From positions 2,170,001-2,234,000 of the forward strand of contig JBLDXI010000007.1 of the NCBI GenBank assembly GCA_047495785.1: DNA of 64,000 bases. The letters are read 5' to 3'. Below, one piece after another: positions 38,135 through 50,792 of this stretch. Every line of letters begins with the position of its first letter. Position 1 is the first letter of the stretch. Below the pieces are notes generated by a model that had not been told where the DNA came from, searched no databases, and saw only the letters and a list, made by a program, of their open reading frames with translations. The stretch comes from Lepidodermella squamata (lineage: Eukaryota; Gastrotricha). The position numbers were made by a program, and so were the translations under genes.

Positions 38135-38359
38135 TAGGGTAAAGTGTGCCGTCGAAAATTCACGTCACAATGCTGGTCGAACCTGAAAGCCTTTATTACA
38201 TCATACGCAGATTTTGAAATAATGGCTAAGTTGAGATAATATGAATTTTTTCTTAAGGAATTACGCTAAATAAATTAAAATCTTGGACCAAAATTATTTC
38301 TATCTTTAAGGAGAAAATTATTTTTAAGGTCTTAAATAGCTTCGATCACTACACCCATC

Positions 38360-40268
38360 AGGGTCTATTTCATCTGCTCTCAGAAAAAGGATTATGAATT
38401 ATTTTTGAGTGAAATACGATTTTGTAATTATTTTTATTCACTCAAAAATAAAAACAGATGCCAGCCCGCATTGTACTCCCTAATCAACTCGCCAGTTTGC
38501 GCATCTAAGTGTTCAAAGTCCGCGTCTCTTTTGCGTCCGACTGCTATTTTAGGAGACGAGCTGAGAGAAAGACGACGCTTCCACCCGACCACTACGCGTC
38601 GTTTGGGCGCTTATCGTCTCTTTCTCGTCTCCAGCGAACATAGAGTGAACGGTTCTAACTTCGGACAGTGCCTCAAATTCGGACAGGGTAGTGTGCCTAA
38701 CTTCGGACGTCCGAAATTAGAGCTCTCGCGCTGCCAAGTTTGCGGCGATTGAAAAAACCAAAGTTTAACTGTTTACGCGCTCAATTTTGTGACGCAACAA
38801 TGGTTGATGAATCAAAACTGAAAAATTGAAATTTATATTTTTAATTTTTATTGATGTTCATTCTAGCTATTGCTTTTAGCTTTGAAAATTCACCTGAAAT
38901 CAAGATACTAATGATGCAAAATGATAGGTACAAAGGGGATTACTTAATTCAGTGATTCTCAAGCCACGATTTTCCCGTCGCTTTTTCGCGGTTAGCCTCG
39001 TTCTTTGCGGTTAGCAGAGGTCCGCGTGTTTATCACTTGCATTTCGCGCGCGTTTTGACTTCAAGAAGCATTTGAATATGAAAATCGCTATATTACCTAT
39101 TTCATATTTCATATAGTTCATATTTTATTATTCATATTTTATAATTTCATAATTCTAAAGCTTTTTTTGGTCATTTTTCACTCGGCCGCTCGAACAAACA
39201 TTCTTAATGCGATTTCGGCGTTTTCAGTTTGATCGATACTGATGCCCTCCCTGAACCTAGGATTTGTTATTTTAGCTACCTGGTGCCCTAAGCTGCGTAG
39301 AAAACTATCGATGTTGGGTTCCACAACGGGTGATATCGGTAAAATCACTGATTTTTTAAATCGATACTTGGAATCGATATCAGCTCTGCAGGCTTAAGTA
39401 TAACTCGTAAACGGACCGCTTATAGCGCAAAATACTCGTAATATGACGATCTATCGGTTAGGCATGATAAGAGGAAAATTTAGATTCTAGTGAAGACTTG
39501 AAACCCGAAAACCCATATTTAGTGGAAATCTAGGGCCGGAGTCTCAAAATTAGTGCTGGAACCCTAATTTAAGGTGCACACTTGCCACTCCCATTGTTAT
39601 CTAGTTCTTTGTCTCAAGGAAATCTAGTCAAAATACGCTAAATTGTTCATGAATTTTTTCAAATTTAAATATTTTTTATCGATGCTATGTGATCTTTTTT
39701 AAAGCTGCAAACCAGATATTCCTCATCGCCTAGTAGAGGGCTTTCGAATGACTCCAAATTCAAGGTGAATGTGATTTACCTTGATGTGTCCGAAATTAGG
39801 GCACTTAGGGCCCTAACTTCGGACAGCGCCATGATGGCTGAACAATTAACAGGAAATCAAGGTAAATAGATGGAAAAATTTGGAAAATTGCTACAGGTAG
39901 CCAGATAGCCAGGCCACAGGTTTGCCACTTGGCACTTTCCCCCATTTCATTCCCACAGAAGCCGAGAATTCTTTGACTGTTTCGTGTCCGAAGTTAGAAC
40001 CGTTCACTCTACCAGATGACGTTTCCAGCATTTTTCTTTTTTTCGTAGCGTGCGGCATGCGAGAACCGTTACTGCGAAAAAATGAAATATTCTAATCCCT
40101 GGATTGTTCAACAATTTTTAAGTGCTTCTTATCCTCCTTAGCCACCAGCTGAAATAACAAATTGTTTATTTTTGAGATCATCCTTTTCTCCGTTATACGC
40201 TGAAAATAAAATAAAATGGAATTTCACAATGAGAAATCATTTTTCCGAGAGCAGATGAAATAGACCCT
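38360..40268. mobile_element. Inverted-repeat element hosting a nested element
   Basis: AGGGTCTATTTCATCTGCTC at the left end recurs inverted at the right end. Removing the inner insertion (38643-40009) leaves about 540 bp. No coding potential. Its right end is exactly where duplicated block II starts. Confidence 0.6.
38643..40009. mobile_element. TA-flanked inverted-repeat element, 1.37 kb, nested
   Basis: Inverted ends GAGTGAACGGTTCTAACTTC followed by GGACA, bordered by TA. Inner copies of TAACTTCGGAC and TCCGAAATTAGGGC lie at both sides (38660-38720, 39785-39825). No transposase recognised. Confidence 0.7.
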
Positions 40269-40615
40269 TAGTGAAAATTCAAGATTAATAATTAAGAAAA
40301 ATTAAGATGAATGACAAAATAATACCCGCAAAGCGAATTGGAAATAAATTTATTATTACTGGGCGTGGGTGTCATATATTAATTTAATAAAATTTCGACA
40401 AAATTTAATTAAAAATTATAGAAATTTCTCGAATTATTTTAATATTAACTACTGAAAAATCAAGGGGCTCCAATAAATTTCCGATTTCCGATACTCGCAG
40501 CGACGTGACTCGAAGTTCCAAAATGCCAAGAAAACTTGCAAGTTAAGAATCGAATCAACCTGATTTTTTCCTATCATCAAGTAATTGATCTTTATTTTTA
40601 TGCAATTTCAGCCGC

Positions 40616-40913
40616 TGCTTGGGTGGTTTGCACCCAGAGGTAGACCTCGAACCAGGTGGATCAACAGAGTGCATAATAGAAGCCTAATTAAAGCAGGTCC
40701 TACGAAGGAAATTTGCCGGAAAAGAAAACCAATATTAAAAAAAGTGTCAAGGATAAGAAAAATAAAACCAATAAAAAACAAGAAAATAGGAAAAATCCCG
40801 GCGAAAAGGATTTTGAGAACAAATTATTTCCACTTTCCAACTAGCGGAATCGGTTTCATTTGAAAAAAGATGAATGGCGCATGGTTGTCATCTCGATTGG
40901 AAATTAAGAATTA
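40616..40913 (+). mobile_element. 5'-truncated LINE remnant with 9-bp duplication
   Basis: Plus frame reads GRPRTRWINRVHNRSLIKAG, the 'GRPR.RWID.V..DLKKAG' tail typical of non-LTR ORF2 proteins. TTCAGCCGC flanks both sides (40607-40615 and 40914-40922), and block I has an uninterrupted single copy near 25515, a clean empty site. Confidence 0.75.
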
Positions 40914-43900
40914 TTCAGCCGCATGTTCAGTCACGGCAAATGACAACAAACACGACCGGCCATGTCCGAAACTTTGCAACCAAAATTCCGAAAAATTCTT
41001 GTCTGCGATTCTTGAAATGGGCAATGGGCACGATTTGACCCGTGACTAAATGTCTCGTTCTCTCGTTAGAAATAACGCGAAAGTTTGGCGAATTTCGGCT
41101 GCAAAATTTACACGTCTAGGTACATCGGCTTAATTCTCGTCAACCCTTTGGCTCAAGGTTCGAACAAATAAGTTATGAATCACGCATATCTTGAACTTGG
41201 CATTTTTCGCGACTTTGTTGCCCTTAAAATTATGTTGGTGAATTTCTCAATTTACTTATTACTAATGTTAAGTCATGCCAGGATTCAAAGTTGTGATGGT
41301 CCCAAATCCCAGCTGGTTATGTTGGCATCTATAAACAGGATGCCGAGTGACATCATTGCAAGCTAATAGGTTCCATCTTCCATCTATCTCGACGTGATAA
41401 AAATGAACGTGCCAATTAGTGCGCCCACTCGGTATTTCCGGCTTTTTTGGCGGCCGGCTGGACTTTGAGCTTTAGTATTACGTGCGGCTGGTCGCGAGGC
41501 TTATGCAGTCGACGATTTGGTTTCAAATCGAGGGTGAAATAGAATAGGGAGAGAAGGCACCCAGCTTCAACATCTTTTTGTAATTGATAGATGATCCAGC
41601 CACCTTAATTTCATGGGGTAATTTTGGTAATTATTGCTTGCACTCGTGTGACCGTTCGATCTCGGACTTAACTCTTAATAAATAGATAAATGTAAAATAA
41701 TGGCTATAATAAAATAGCCATTTTACCGTTACCGATAGCGTTAAAATTGGCGACACACCCTTCGACGACAAAATTCGTTGAAAATAGTATATTTTTGCGA
41801 TGTGTTCGCTGAATATTATGTTTTCAGCTTCAGACGGGTGCCAAAAAGTCAGGCCGAGATTTGATTCGAGTGATTTTCAGTTGCCAGTTTGTACGAAATT
41901 GGCTGTTTGCGCAAGCGCCAATAAAATCCTGACGAGTTGAGTTGATTTTTTAGTTGAGTTAAAAATGGAAGCAGATCAACTCAATTCGAGACTGGAAAAT
42001 AAAGTATGCGAAATCTTTTTTTTTGCATCGCATTTTTCAATAACTTTATAGTCGCGAGGAATTTTTTGAAGCGGATTTCACCAGTCGATAGATCTAGTCT
42101 GCGGTAAACTTTCTTTAAATTTTCATTAGAAGGGGCTCCGAGAGAAAGAATTGATGACGAAAATGCAGTCCGCGATTTTTATCTGAAATCCTCATTTTTG
42201 ATAAATGCTATTTTTGCATCCGATGTGGCCTGAGTTAGTTGTCTCTCTTGCCAGACAATTGCCAGAGGCTTCAAGTTTTTTTGAGATAGATGGTCTGCGA
42301 TGGATCCAAATCGCCGATTCCTGAAAAAGCACTGTACGACTATCCAAAACTGAAGTAAAAAATCATCGAAGTTCGCTCCAAGTATCGACATGTGGACCAT
42401 GACGCGGGCTACCTGGACCATTAAAAAACTGCTTCAATTTCAATTTAAATGATCATGAAAATTATTTTTATTTGTAACTGCGAAGCCATTTTTTGTCAAT
42501 AACACCAGTTACAATTTGTTTGAAAATTTCAAAAAGATAATCAGCGGGTTCCTCGTGATTTCCTCTGTCTGGATCCATCAACCAAACCCTTGGGAAAATC
42601 GAAACCGTCATGGAACCAGCTAAAAACCAATCGAATATTTTGTTTACCTTGCCTCCGAGCGCTGATGAATCAGCTGACCATCTGGCGCCCATGGCGTAGC
42701 GCCCTTTTTCTCGTGAGTAAGCCGTCTATCTTAAATTATGTCTATGACTCTTTCCAACCACAAGATGTGCATGCGGCACACGCGCGTCAACAAAGGTTCT
42801 GAATTGAATCCGCTACCAACTACTCCAGATTTTTATAGTGGATGAATTCACCTTCGATTTTCAAAAATGTCCAGAAAATCGATAAAAATTCATCCAAGTT
42901 CGCTCCAAGTATCGAATTATAGAGCTCGATCTGTGCTACACGGACCACTAAAAAATTGCTTCAATTTCGGTTCAATTAGAGGTGTAAATTTATTCTAATT
43001 GCATCAGCGAAATTTAATTTCTTTAATTTCAGTGGTTCATATTGCTTCTAAAAATTTGGAAAAATAACCAGCGTGTTCGTTGTGATTTGGAACCATCACA
43101 AAATATTGGGAAATTTTTAAACCGTGATCGGAACCAGCAAAAAAAGAATCGAATATTTTATTTACTTGGCCTCCAAGCCTCTGATGAATCAGCTGACCAT
43201 CTGGCGCCCATGGTGTACACCTTTTTCCACGCTAGTGGGCGATCTCTACTGAATTATACATATCTATGGTTCTGCATCATCCACCATAGAAAATTGTTAA
43301 TACGTTTCAATGTTGAATTTTCTCATCGAAACGTTGATTTAGAGAAAATGTTTACAAAGAAAATCAGTTGCTTTGGCCGATGACACGCACAAATAAAATC
43401 CGGCAGTGCGGTCAGTTGGAGATGCCGAGAGTGTTGCGGGACATTTCCGGTTAGGGACATATATCCGGCCGCCAAAATCACCGGTAGTTACAAAAGTTTG
43501 CGCATCACTGATTTATTAGGAGATATTTCAGAATTACCTTACTTGATCCTACAGCAGCCCGGGCTAGCTACAATTTCAATCTCTAAATTTTGAGAAATTT
43601 GAAAATTAATTTTGAATCGTTCAATTTTAAGTTTTCGAACCAACTTATTGGAAAGCTGAGATGAAATTGCTGAGAATTGGCCCATAAATTAGCTGAAATT
43701 ATTGCCTGGTGCCAATTTAGATTTTACGGGCCATTCAGCAATATTCAGGATTATTTTTCATTTTTTTTAAATTTTATTATCCGAAGACATAGAGAATTCA
43801 GACTTTCTCAGTTTTACAGGAAATACTCTGGCGAGGAAAAGATGAGTCTATGCTGATTCGGATCGCACGGTTACCAAGTACAACGAGCCCTACTAACAAA

Positions 43901-45169
43901 TACCAAGCCTGCTCCGATTTCAATCGCAAATTCTTCGAAGAATCAGCCAACTTTACATCGAATTATCACTCCGCCCTATCGTTTCTGAATCGACGTGTTA
44001 CAACGGGCTATTCGCAGCCAGCGCCCCGGCCTTGGCGTCGCTGATTAAGGACGATAGAACCCATCGAATGGCTGTTCACATGTTGTTGCAATCCATTTAC
44101 CTCGAGCGACTCCTCGCCCGGCTGATTTGGCCCTGTTAGACGCGTTATTGCTACTACCTAGACTTCCCCGTACCAGGACGTGTGGATGGGCGGCCGGTCG
44201 GTCAGCCTGGTCGAACGGGCCGTTATCGAGCATAACCTGCTAGCAGTCATCTGAATCTATCAAAACATATCAGTTTCGCGCAATTCGGCATCGTGTTCGG
44301 CGGGGTTTCGCCAGAGTTGGCTAAAAAATGTGGCCGTTCAAATAAATTTGGAATATTTGGCATAATTTTTCGAAATTATTTTATTTTCTTCTGTAGCGGC
44401 GTAACTTGGCCGAATTTACATCAAAAAATTGATTTTTTTCCGAATTTTTTTTCGTAGGAACACTCCTGGCCTAATTCGAAAAGTAGTCTTCATTTTACAT
44501 TTTACATCGATTAGCAGAACCATCAGATAAAATTCGAGATTTTTAGCGTTAGCTATAAAATCTCTAAATTCTGGGATCTCGGAGTTTTCGCACACCGATT
44601 TTTCTCTTTTTGTATTTTGTAGGATTTCAAGCAGCATGACAATATTAATCAATCAACGAATTGATTATTGACAATAATGAAATAGTATACGCAAAATATT
44701 AATTATTTCGGAACCATTTTTTACCGTCGGGTCTATTGGATTTTTCCCGCTGAAATTATTCTTTTATCCGGTGAAATCCTAGATTATAGACATTGGAGAA
44801 CGCGTCAGGTAATTTCAATTGGTGTTTCATTGGTGTTTATTCAGCAACGTTTAAACGTATAGATTATTTTAGATAGCTCTCTGCCGAAATTAGGACGATG
44901 AAATTCGATTTAATTTTCGGGAAATAATCAAATTTTGTCACTTTTTTGCATTGCAGCAGCCGCCCTCTCGAGTAATGTTTAGCTGATTTGGATTATCGGT
45001 CAATTCTTAAACTATTTCTCTTTCAATGACTGATTTGAGATAATTTTTTGATGATAATAAAAAAATGTTGAAATGTTTTTTTCTAAAAGATTGAATTGAA
45101 AACAGGTTCGCGAGAAAAAATGGCGGCGTAGTTGAGGCGGTTCGAATAAAAAATTAAATCACGTGGGAT

Positions 45170-45190
45170 GCTCGTGCCAGGAAGATCGCG
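45170..45190 (+). promoter_or_regulatory. Truncated conserved upstream block, copy E
   Basis: GCTCGTGCCAGGAAGATCGC then G, after which homology to copies D and F stops abruptly at the palindrome. Confidence 0.5.
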
Positions 45191-46783
45191 AGTTTTTTCA
45201 CATTCCCTAGCCGAGCACATGGAGAGCTTATTAGGGAAGGAAGAAATAGCCAGTTAATATGGAGGTCATCCACGGCTTTTCAGTCTTTTCCCTCCCGGCT
45301 TGAAAACCGAGGAAAAAGCGAAAATTGTGTGTTTTTAGTCACTCTTATCTTGAAAAAACCCATGGCTGCACCATAGCTTTTTGTAGTCAAATAGGAGAAG
45401 GCACTGGGAGGAAGGTTTTAACAGGGAAAACAGCAGGAACCACCCCAACTTATCCACGACTTTTTCGTCCTGATTAGCACTCACTACGTCACACCCAACA
45501 CCTGGAAAATGCATGGCCTGGCGTCTTTTGGGGCATTGCTGCAAGAAAAAGCATGGGTTCAACCACAGTTTTTTCGCGTCCTTTAGTAGAGCACAACAAG
45601 ATCTTACTCAGGAAGTAAGAAATTGCCAGTAAATGCGGTGTTTATCCACGGTTTAAGAGTCTTTTCTCTCCACATCCGATTCAAGTCCGAATCGAAGAGA
45701 ACGTGAGGATTTTTCATCTTTCATGGCACTTATCTTGAAAAAACCCATGGCTGCACCATAAGTTTTTAAATTCAAACAGGAGAGGAGATTGAGAAGAAGG
45801 TTTTAAAAGAGAAAACAGCATGAACCACGACAACTTATCCACGACTTCTTCGCCCTGATGGGCAATCACATTTCAAGCTCAAAATCGAGTTTCAAAGCTG
45901 GGCAATTCCGAGACCTTACACAGCAGAGCCCTTATTTCACCTGTAACAAGTTGAATGAAGCGCATACTTCTTATAAAATAGCAAATATGCGGGTGCTACC
46001 ATGATTTGCGCTATCATTCGGTCCCAGACCGCGGTTACAAGACGGTAATTACTTCCTAGTATCTGGAATGTTGTTCGTATTCACAAAAACATTCATTTCA
46101 AGTTAATAAATTGATTTTGCTCATTCCTTTTGCGAATGCTCCTCATGGGGCGCTAATTGCTGGGCTCAAATTAGCTTCTTCTCAATCTCCTCTCCTGTTT
46201 GAATTTAAAAACTTATGGTGCAGCCATGGGTTTTTTCAAGATAAGTGCCATGAAAGATGAAAAATCCTCACGTTCTCTTCGATTCGGACTTGAATCGGAT
46301 GTGGAGAGAAAAGACTCTTAAACCATGGATAAACACCGCATTTACTGGCAATTTCTTACTTCCTGAGTAAGATCTTGTTGTGCTCTACTAAAGGACGCGA
46401 AAAAACTGTGGTTGAACCCATGCTTTTTCTTGCAGCAATGCCCCAAAAGACGCCAGGCCATGCATTTTCCAGGTGTTGGGTGTGACGTAGTGAGTGCTAA
46501 TCAGGACGAAAAAGTCGTGGATAAGTTGGGGTGGTTCCTGCTGTTTTCCCTGTTAAAACCTTCCTCCCAGTGCCTTCTCCTATTTGACTACAAAAAGCTA
46601 TGGTGCAGCCATGGGTTTTTTCAAGATAAGAGTGACTAAAAACACACAATTTTCGCTTTTTCCTCGGTTTTCAAGCCGGGAGGGAAAAGACTGAAAAGCC
46701 GTGGATGACCTCCATATTAACTGGCTATTTCTTCCTTCCCTAATAAGCTCTCCATGTGCTCGGCTAGGGAATGTGAAAAAACT
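45191..46783. mobile_element. Large palindrome, 609-bp arms
   Basis: 45191-45799 and 46175-46783 are inverted copies; both arms encode the same 75-codon frame, so they are virtually identical. The 375-bp spacer is unrelated. Each arm contains internal repeats of roughly 385 bp (CTTGAAAAAACCCATGGCTG occurs twice per arm), and related sequence continues on the right to about 46975. It could be a foldback transposon or an inverted duplication of a satellite-like repeat. No transposase or flanking duplication was seen. 46976-47512 holds nothing recognisable. Confidence 0.75.
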
Positions 46784-47808
46784 GTGGGTGAACCCATTTT
46801 ATTCCTCGCAGAAACGCCGCTAAAGTCGCCAGTGGGTGCATTTTTCCAAGGTTTTTACGCTTTCAGATCGCTTTCGGGTCGCCTAGCGGTGAAAAACCCA
46901 CGGTTACACATGCTTTTCTATCGATATCTTGATACTTTCGACAGTTCTCTACCAGGTAAGCAGAAGATTTCATGGTAACATCCACAAAAACGCATTATAT
47001 TTGTTGGTCATTTGTCCAGTACATTCATTTTTTTCACACAGAATGCGGGCTATAAGTATATCTTATAATATTATGCGCGCGTAGTACTTCTTATTGTGCG
47101 CAGTACTCTGTATAGGAATTTTTTTCTCGCTGGTCGCCTTTAGCGCAAAATCATCGACATGTATGCGCGCTTTTCAAAAAGATCCGCCATTATGACATTT
47201 TACGAAAATCGGCAAAAGAATTAAAACTTCAAGTTTCCAATAGGAGTTTCATCTCTGGTAACTCTATTCTCTATGATGATATCTTTTCAAGGATTGCAAT
47301 AAATATCAAGTTGAAACGGCATTATTTCAACCTCGATTTCTATATTTCCTATATTTAATAGACCCATATCATGATGTCCTGGTAGGAGTGTTCCATCACT
47401 AGGCGCTAAAAATTCCTCGGAGTTGATACTTACTAGCAAAAATGAACTCCAGCAGTCAAGTTTGTAGGGAGTTACTCCTCACTATTACACCGGCGAATTG
47501 GGTACGCCGGAGTGATTTTTATTTTATCATTTTTCCTTTTCATTTTGTCTTCGTCTCTGTACACGTACTCAATTGTTATTGTTGATTAATGAAGGAAAAG
47601 ATAAAATAAGAAAATGCACTATGCTATGCTAATAACTGAGCCAACCTCATAATTTGAAAATAAATGCGCAAGTGATACAAAATTTAACAAATGGGAAATG
47701 CGCAAGTAGGAAATGCGCAAGTGGGGTAGTTCTCTTTGTTTGCGTTACTTATTATGGGACACGCTGTATTATACGCAAAATGAATGTCTCGGTGTATTAT
47801 TTTGACAG

Positions 47809-49762
47809 ACTCAGCTCCGTGCAAAAACCCGGCAATCACATGCAAAAATGGGGGTTATCCTAATCCCAGCGTCAACTGCACAAAATGTTTGTGTCCGCCT
47901 GGCCTCGGCGGCGATTTTTGCGACATTTCATACCCGACGGATCCGGCAAACGGCTGTGTCGGCGAAATCTACGTCCCGCCTTGTACTACCGTTGATATCG
48001 CTAGCCCTAGCAATCAAAATTCGAGCTGTTCATGGATTGTTAAGACAGTAGGAATATTTTCCGTGTAAAACTTACTGCTACTTTTAGCTGCTAGGGTAAC
48101 ACAAGCGGACTAGTGTTTGGTTTCCTCGAACGGCCAGGACGACTGGAATATTACTGTCAGTGATTATACCAGATTTACTGAAAGCAAAATTTCCACACAT
48201 AATATTCTCCAGATCAGTTGGATTGTCTGAACTTTATTCTCATCAGAGATCTAGGACCCGAGGGTTATCCTGGATTCAGGTAACGTTGGCTGCGACAGAG
48301 CAACGTGCAGTTGAAGCTTTGCATTGTCAAATTTAGGTTCTGCCTGGTCACCCCATTTTCCGGACGCGCTTTCGTGACAAACAAGAATCAAGCCTTGGTG
48401 TTCTTCAACCTCCCTAAACCAGGCGGAAGCGCCACAGTCACAGTTTACGCAACGTGTCCAGGCGTAAAAGCGACCGAATTGAACCGGGAATGCGCAATCA
48501 CGAAGAACTTGGTCGACTATGAAGGCTCTCTTTCGAAAACAACTACTGGCGAATCTTGTTCGCGGTGGAATACCACGAATTCAGTTCGATACTATATGGT
48601 ACCTAGAGGCGATTTCGATGCTGCTGGAAATGCGTGCAGAAGTTCAGGTTACACTGGTTTGCAGTGCCTGGATTCTAGTGGCGCCTATGCCGAGTGCCAA
48701 GGCGTTGACAGCGTCAAAAGCTGTAGTAAGTTGAGGACACTATTTATTGTTTCTAACTTTTGCTATAATATCTGCAACGCAGACTGCAAGGCTGGGGTTT
48801 TTACCAAGTTCGAAATTAGTGCTCTTGCTATTCGCGAATGAACATTTCCAAGCAAAAAAAATTGGCTACGTTTTCAGAACCCCGTTTTCTTGTTTTTAAA
48901 TCCAAAATCTAGTCAGCTGGCATTTCCCTAACGTTTCTAGCTCGAATTATTTCGGTTGCTTGATCAAGAGTTCGCATTTCGGAAAAGTATGACAGACATT
49001 TTCCTTCAGGCAATGGTTGTTCGAATCCGAGGGCTTGACTGTTCTTAACACTAGAAATTCCAACTTGGAAAATCTACTTTCATCTGCTGATATGAGTTTA
49101 TTTATTCGCTAGCTAAATTGGTTTATCGATGCATCAATACGAAAACTGGGCAATTCGAAGCCTGCAGGCCGTACTGCCGTGAAGGCGAAACTCCGTTCAA
49201 GGAATGGAAAGCTCGTTATACGGACACCTGTGACAAAGGCGTGAGTTGATTTTCTTATTGCTAACAATCCCACCTAAAATGTCGTGTTTCAGAACGTAAG
49301 AAAATGCGTCAGCGGCTCAACTTTCCGATGCATTGCCGGCGATCAAGGCTGCCTGGCTAATGAGACAAAAATCGTAAGGAATTTTTATCTGAAAATCAAA
49401 CTTTATCGCTTAGCAACAATTTCTTAGTCGCCGCTGTTCAATGGTTTCGCGTATTTCGGTCGCAATCTCCTCGCCTGCAACCATCGAGCTGACCTTAATT
49501 GGGTACGTCTCGTACTAAATTTCGGAATTGCCTAAATAATTTTACGGTTTCGCGCTTGCAGAAATACGTTCGCTGTTATCGAAATGCTCCAAACAAGCCG
49601 TTTGTCGATTGTCGACGCGCCGATTTCGGCTGCCGCGCGCCATCCGAGGTTTTTTAGCCGTTGAAGGCTGAAGACTAAGCTAGAAACTTTTGTATTTTTC
49701 AGGTTTCCGATGGCCAGTCGCCGCCGTACTCGGATCCTAACCAATGCTACCAAGGTGTTTAG
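47809..49762 (+). pseudogene. Astacin-like copy E, exons 6-14 only
   Basis: Exons 47809-48047, 48095-48155, 48249-48279, 48337-48725, 49113-49240, 49293-49373, 49428-49502, 49562-49648, 49703-49762 are open, in frame and nearly identical to copy D. Homology to D resumes at about 47513, in the tail of intron 5. Exons 1-5 (signal peptide and protease-like domain) are absent; between the pre-gene block at 45190 and 47513 lies the palindrome. Without exons 1-5 a secreted product is unlikely, unless it is spliced from elsewhere. The intact frame suggests recent damage. AATAAA at 50002-50007. Confidence 0.8.
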
Positions 49763-50232
49763 CTAAAACGCGGAACTTTGCTCAACTCCAAGTCGCGGAC
49801 CTGCTCATCCTAATTTACTTTGATGAAAATGTTTGAGAAACTTGCATTATAAATAATATCTTTCTCAAGTTTTGATCGCCTGTTATCTATATTTTTGCTC
49901 GAAGACTATTCCACTATTTAGAAATTGGTAGAACATAGTGGTATAAGCTTAAAAAGTTAATGTTGATGCATGTGATTTTTTCTTCGCGGACTAAAACCAT
50001 AAATAAATAAGGTTGCATATACAGCTCAGACAAATTTCAATCGGAAATAGTTTTCTTTCTCGCTATAGCATACCGACTAGCGATTGAGACGATCACGCGC
50101 TTTGAGCGTAAAAATTCCTGTTATTTTTTCAACGCTTTAGATTTGTTGCGGCAAGCTTTGGCTCATAATTGTACAGTTTGCTTTTCTGAAAATCGAATTT
50201 TAAATAGATTTTCCACAATCAAATAATTATTA

Positions 50233-50480
50233 TAAAGTGTGCGCAAGCATTTTTTGCCTCGCACTTTTCAACCTTAAGTGATGCGCTGTTTTGACGCAGT
50301 TTTGAGCGAATTGAAGACCAGGTGTGGTCTGATTATTCCCTAAGAGCTTGTTTCAAAAAGATGTACCTCAAATAAGTTGTGCAAGAAATGCGTTTCGCCA
50401 TTTTTCATACTTTTTTCATTTTTGAAAAATGGAATTTTTGCATCCGATGTGGCCTGAGTTGATTGTATCTCTCGCCAGGT
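50233..50480 (+). repeat. Repeat module interrupted by the MULE
   Basis: Starts TAAAGTGTGCGCAA and recurs at 63427-63659. Its end, TTTTTGCATCCGATGTGGCC, also occurs in blocks I and II (26.77 and 42.21 kb), where the sequence continues without the MULE into CAGATGGTCTGCGATGGATC-like sequence, found here after 54197. Confidence 0.65.
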
Positions 50481-50489
50481 TTTGTTGAC
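50481..50489 (+). repeat. MULE target-site duplication, left
   Basis: TTTGTTGAC, repeated at 54189-54197 immediately outside the other terminal repeat. Nine bp is the usual MULE duplication length. Confidence 0.9.
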
Positions 50490-50792
50490 GCACATTTCCG
50501 GGCCCGCCTATGTTTCGTCCGGGCGCGCGCACTGGTTGGCCGGCTGTTTCGACCAATGAGAGCGCGTAATCAGACCGCAGGCGCGCTGTTACGCCCTGCT
50601 CGATTGCGCGCGAGTATAATTACACACTTCACGGCCGCGCAGGCGAGGCCGCGCGGCAGTCGCGGTCGCAGTCTCGGCTGAATTTTTGGCGCAAAATTCA
50701 AATTCAAATTTTGGCGCCAATTTTGAGGTGAAAGAAAATTCAAAAGGAAAATTCGTCATTACTCGTGAATCGTGCTATAATATTGTTCAATA

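Larger units (their letters stand above)
40269..45190 (+). repeat. Duplicated upstream block II (of copy E)
   Basis: Second copy of 25183-29520. It differs by a LINE insertion (40616-40913), by lacking the 26.9-27.3 kb inverted segment, and by indels. A minus-strand frame at 42468-42692 reads PRVWLMDPDRGNHEEPADYL and looks once coding, but the family is unknown and the partner module (43.0-43.25 kb) is decayed. The block ends with the conserved pre-gene element (45170-45190), cut by the palindrome. Confidence 0.75.

Noticed and set aside
45335-46639. Two identical 75-codon ORFs as a duplicated gene
   Set aside because: They are the same frame on the two arms of the palindrome; no homology or splice signals.
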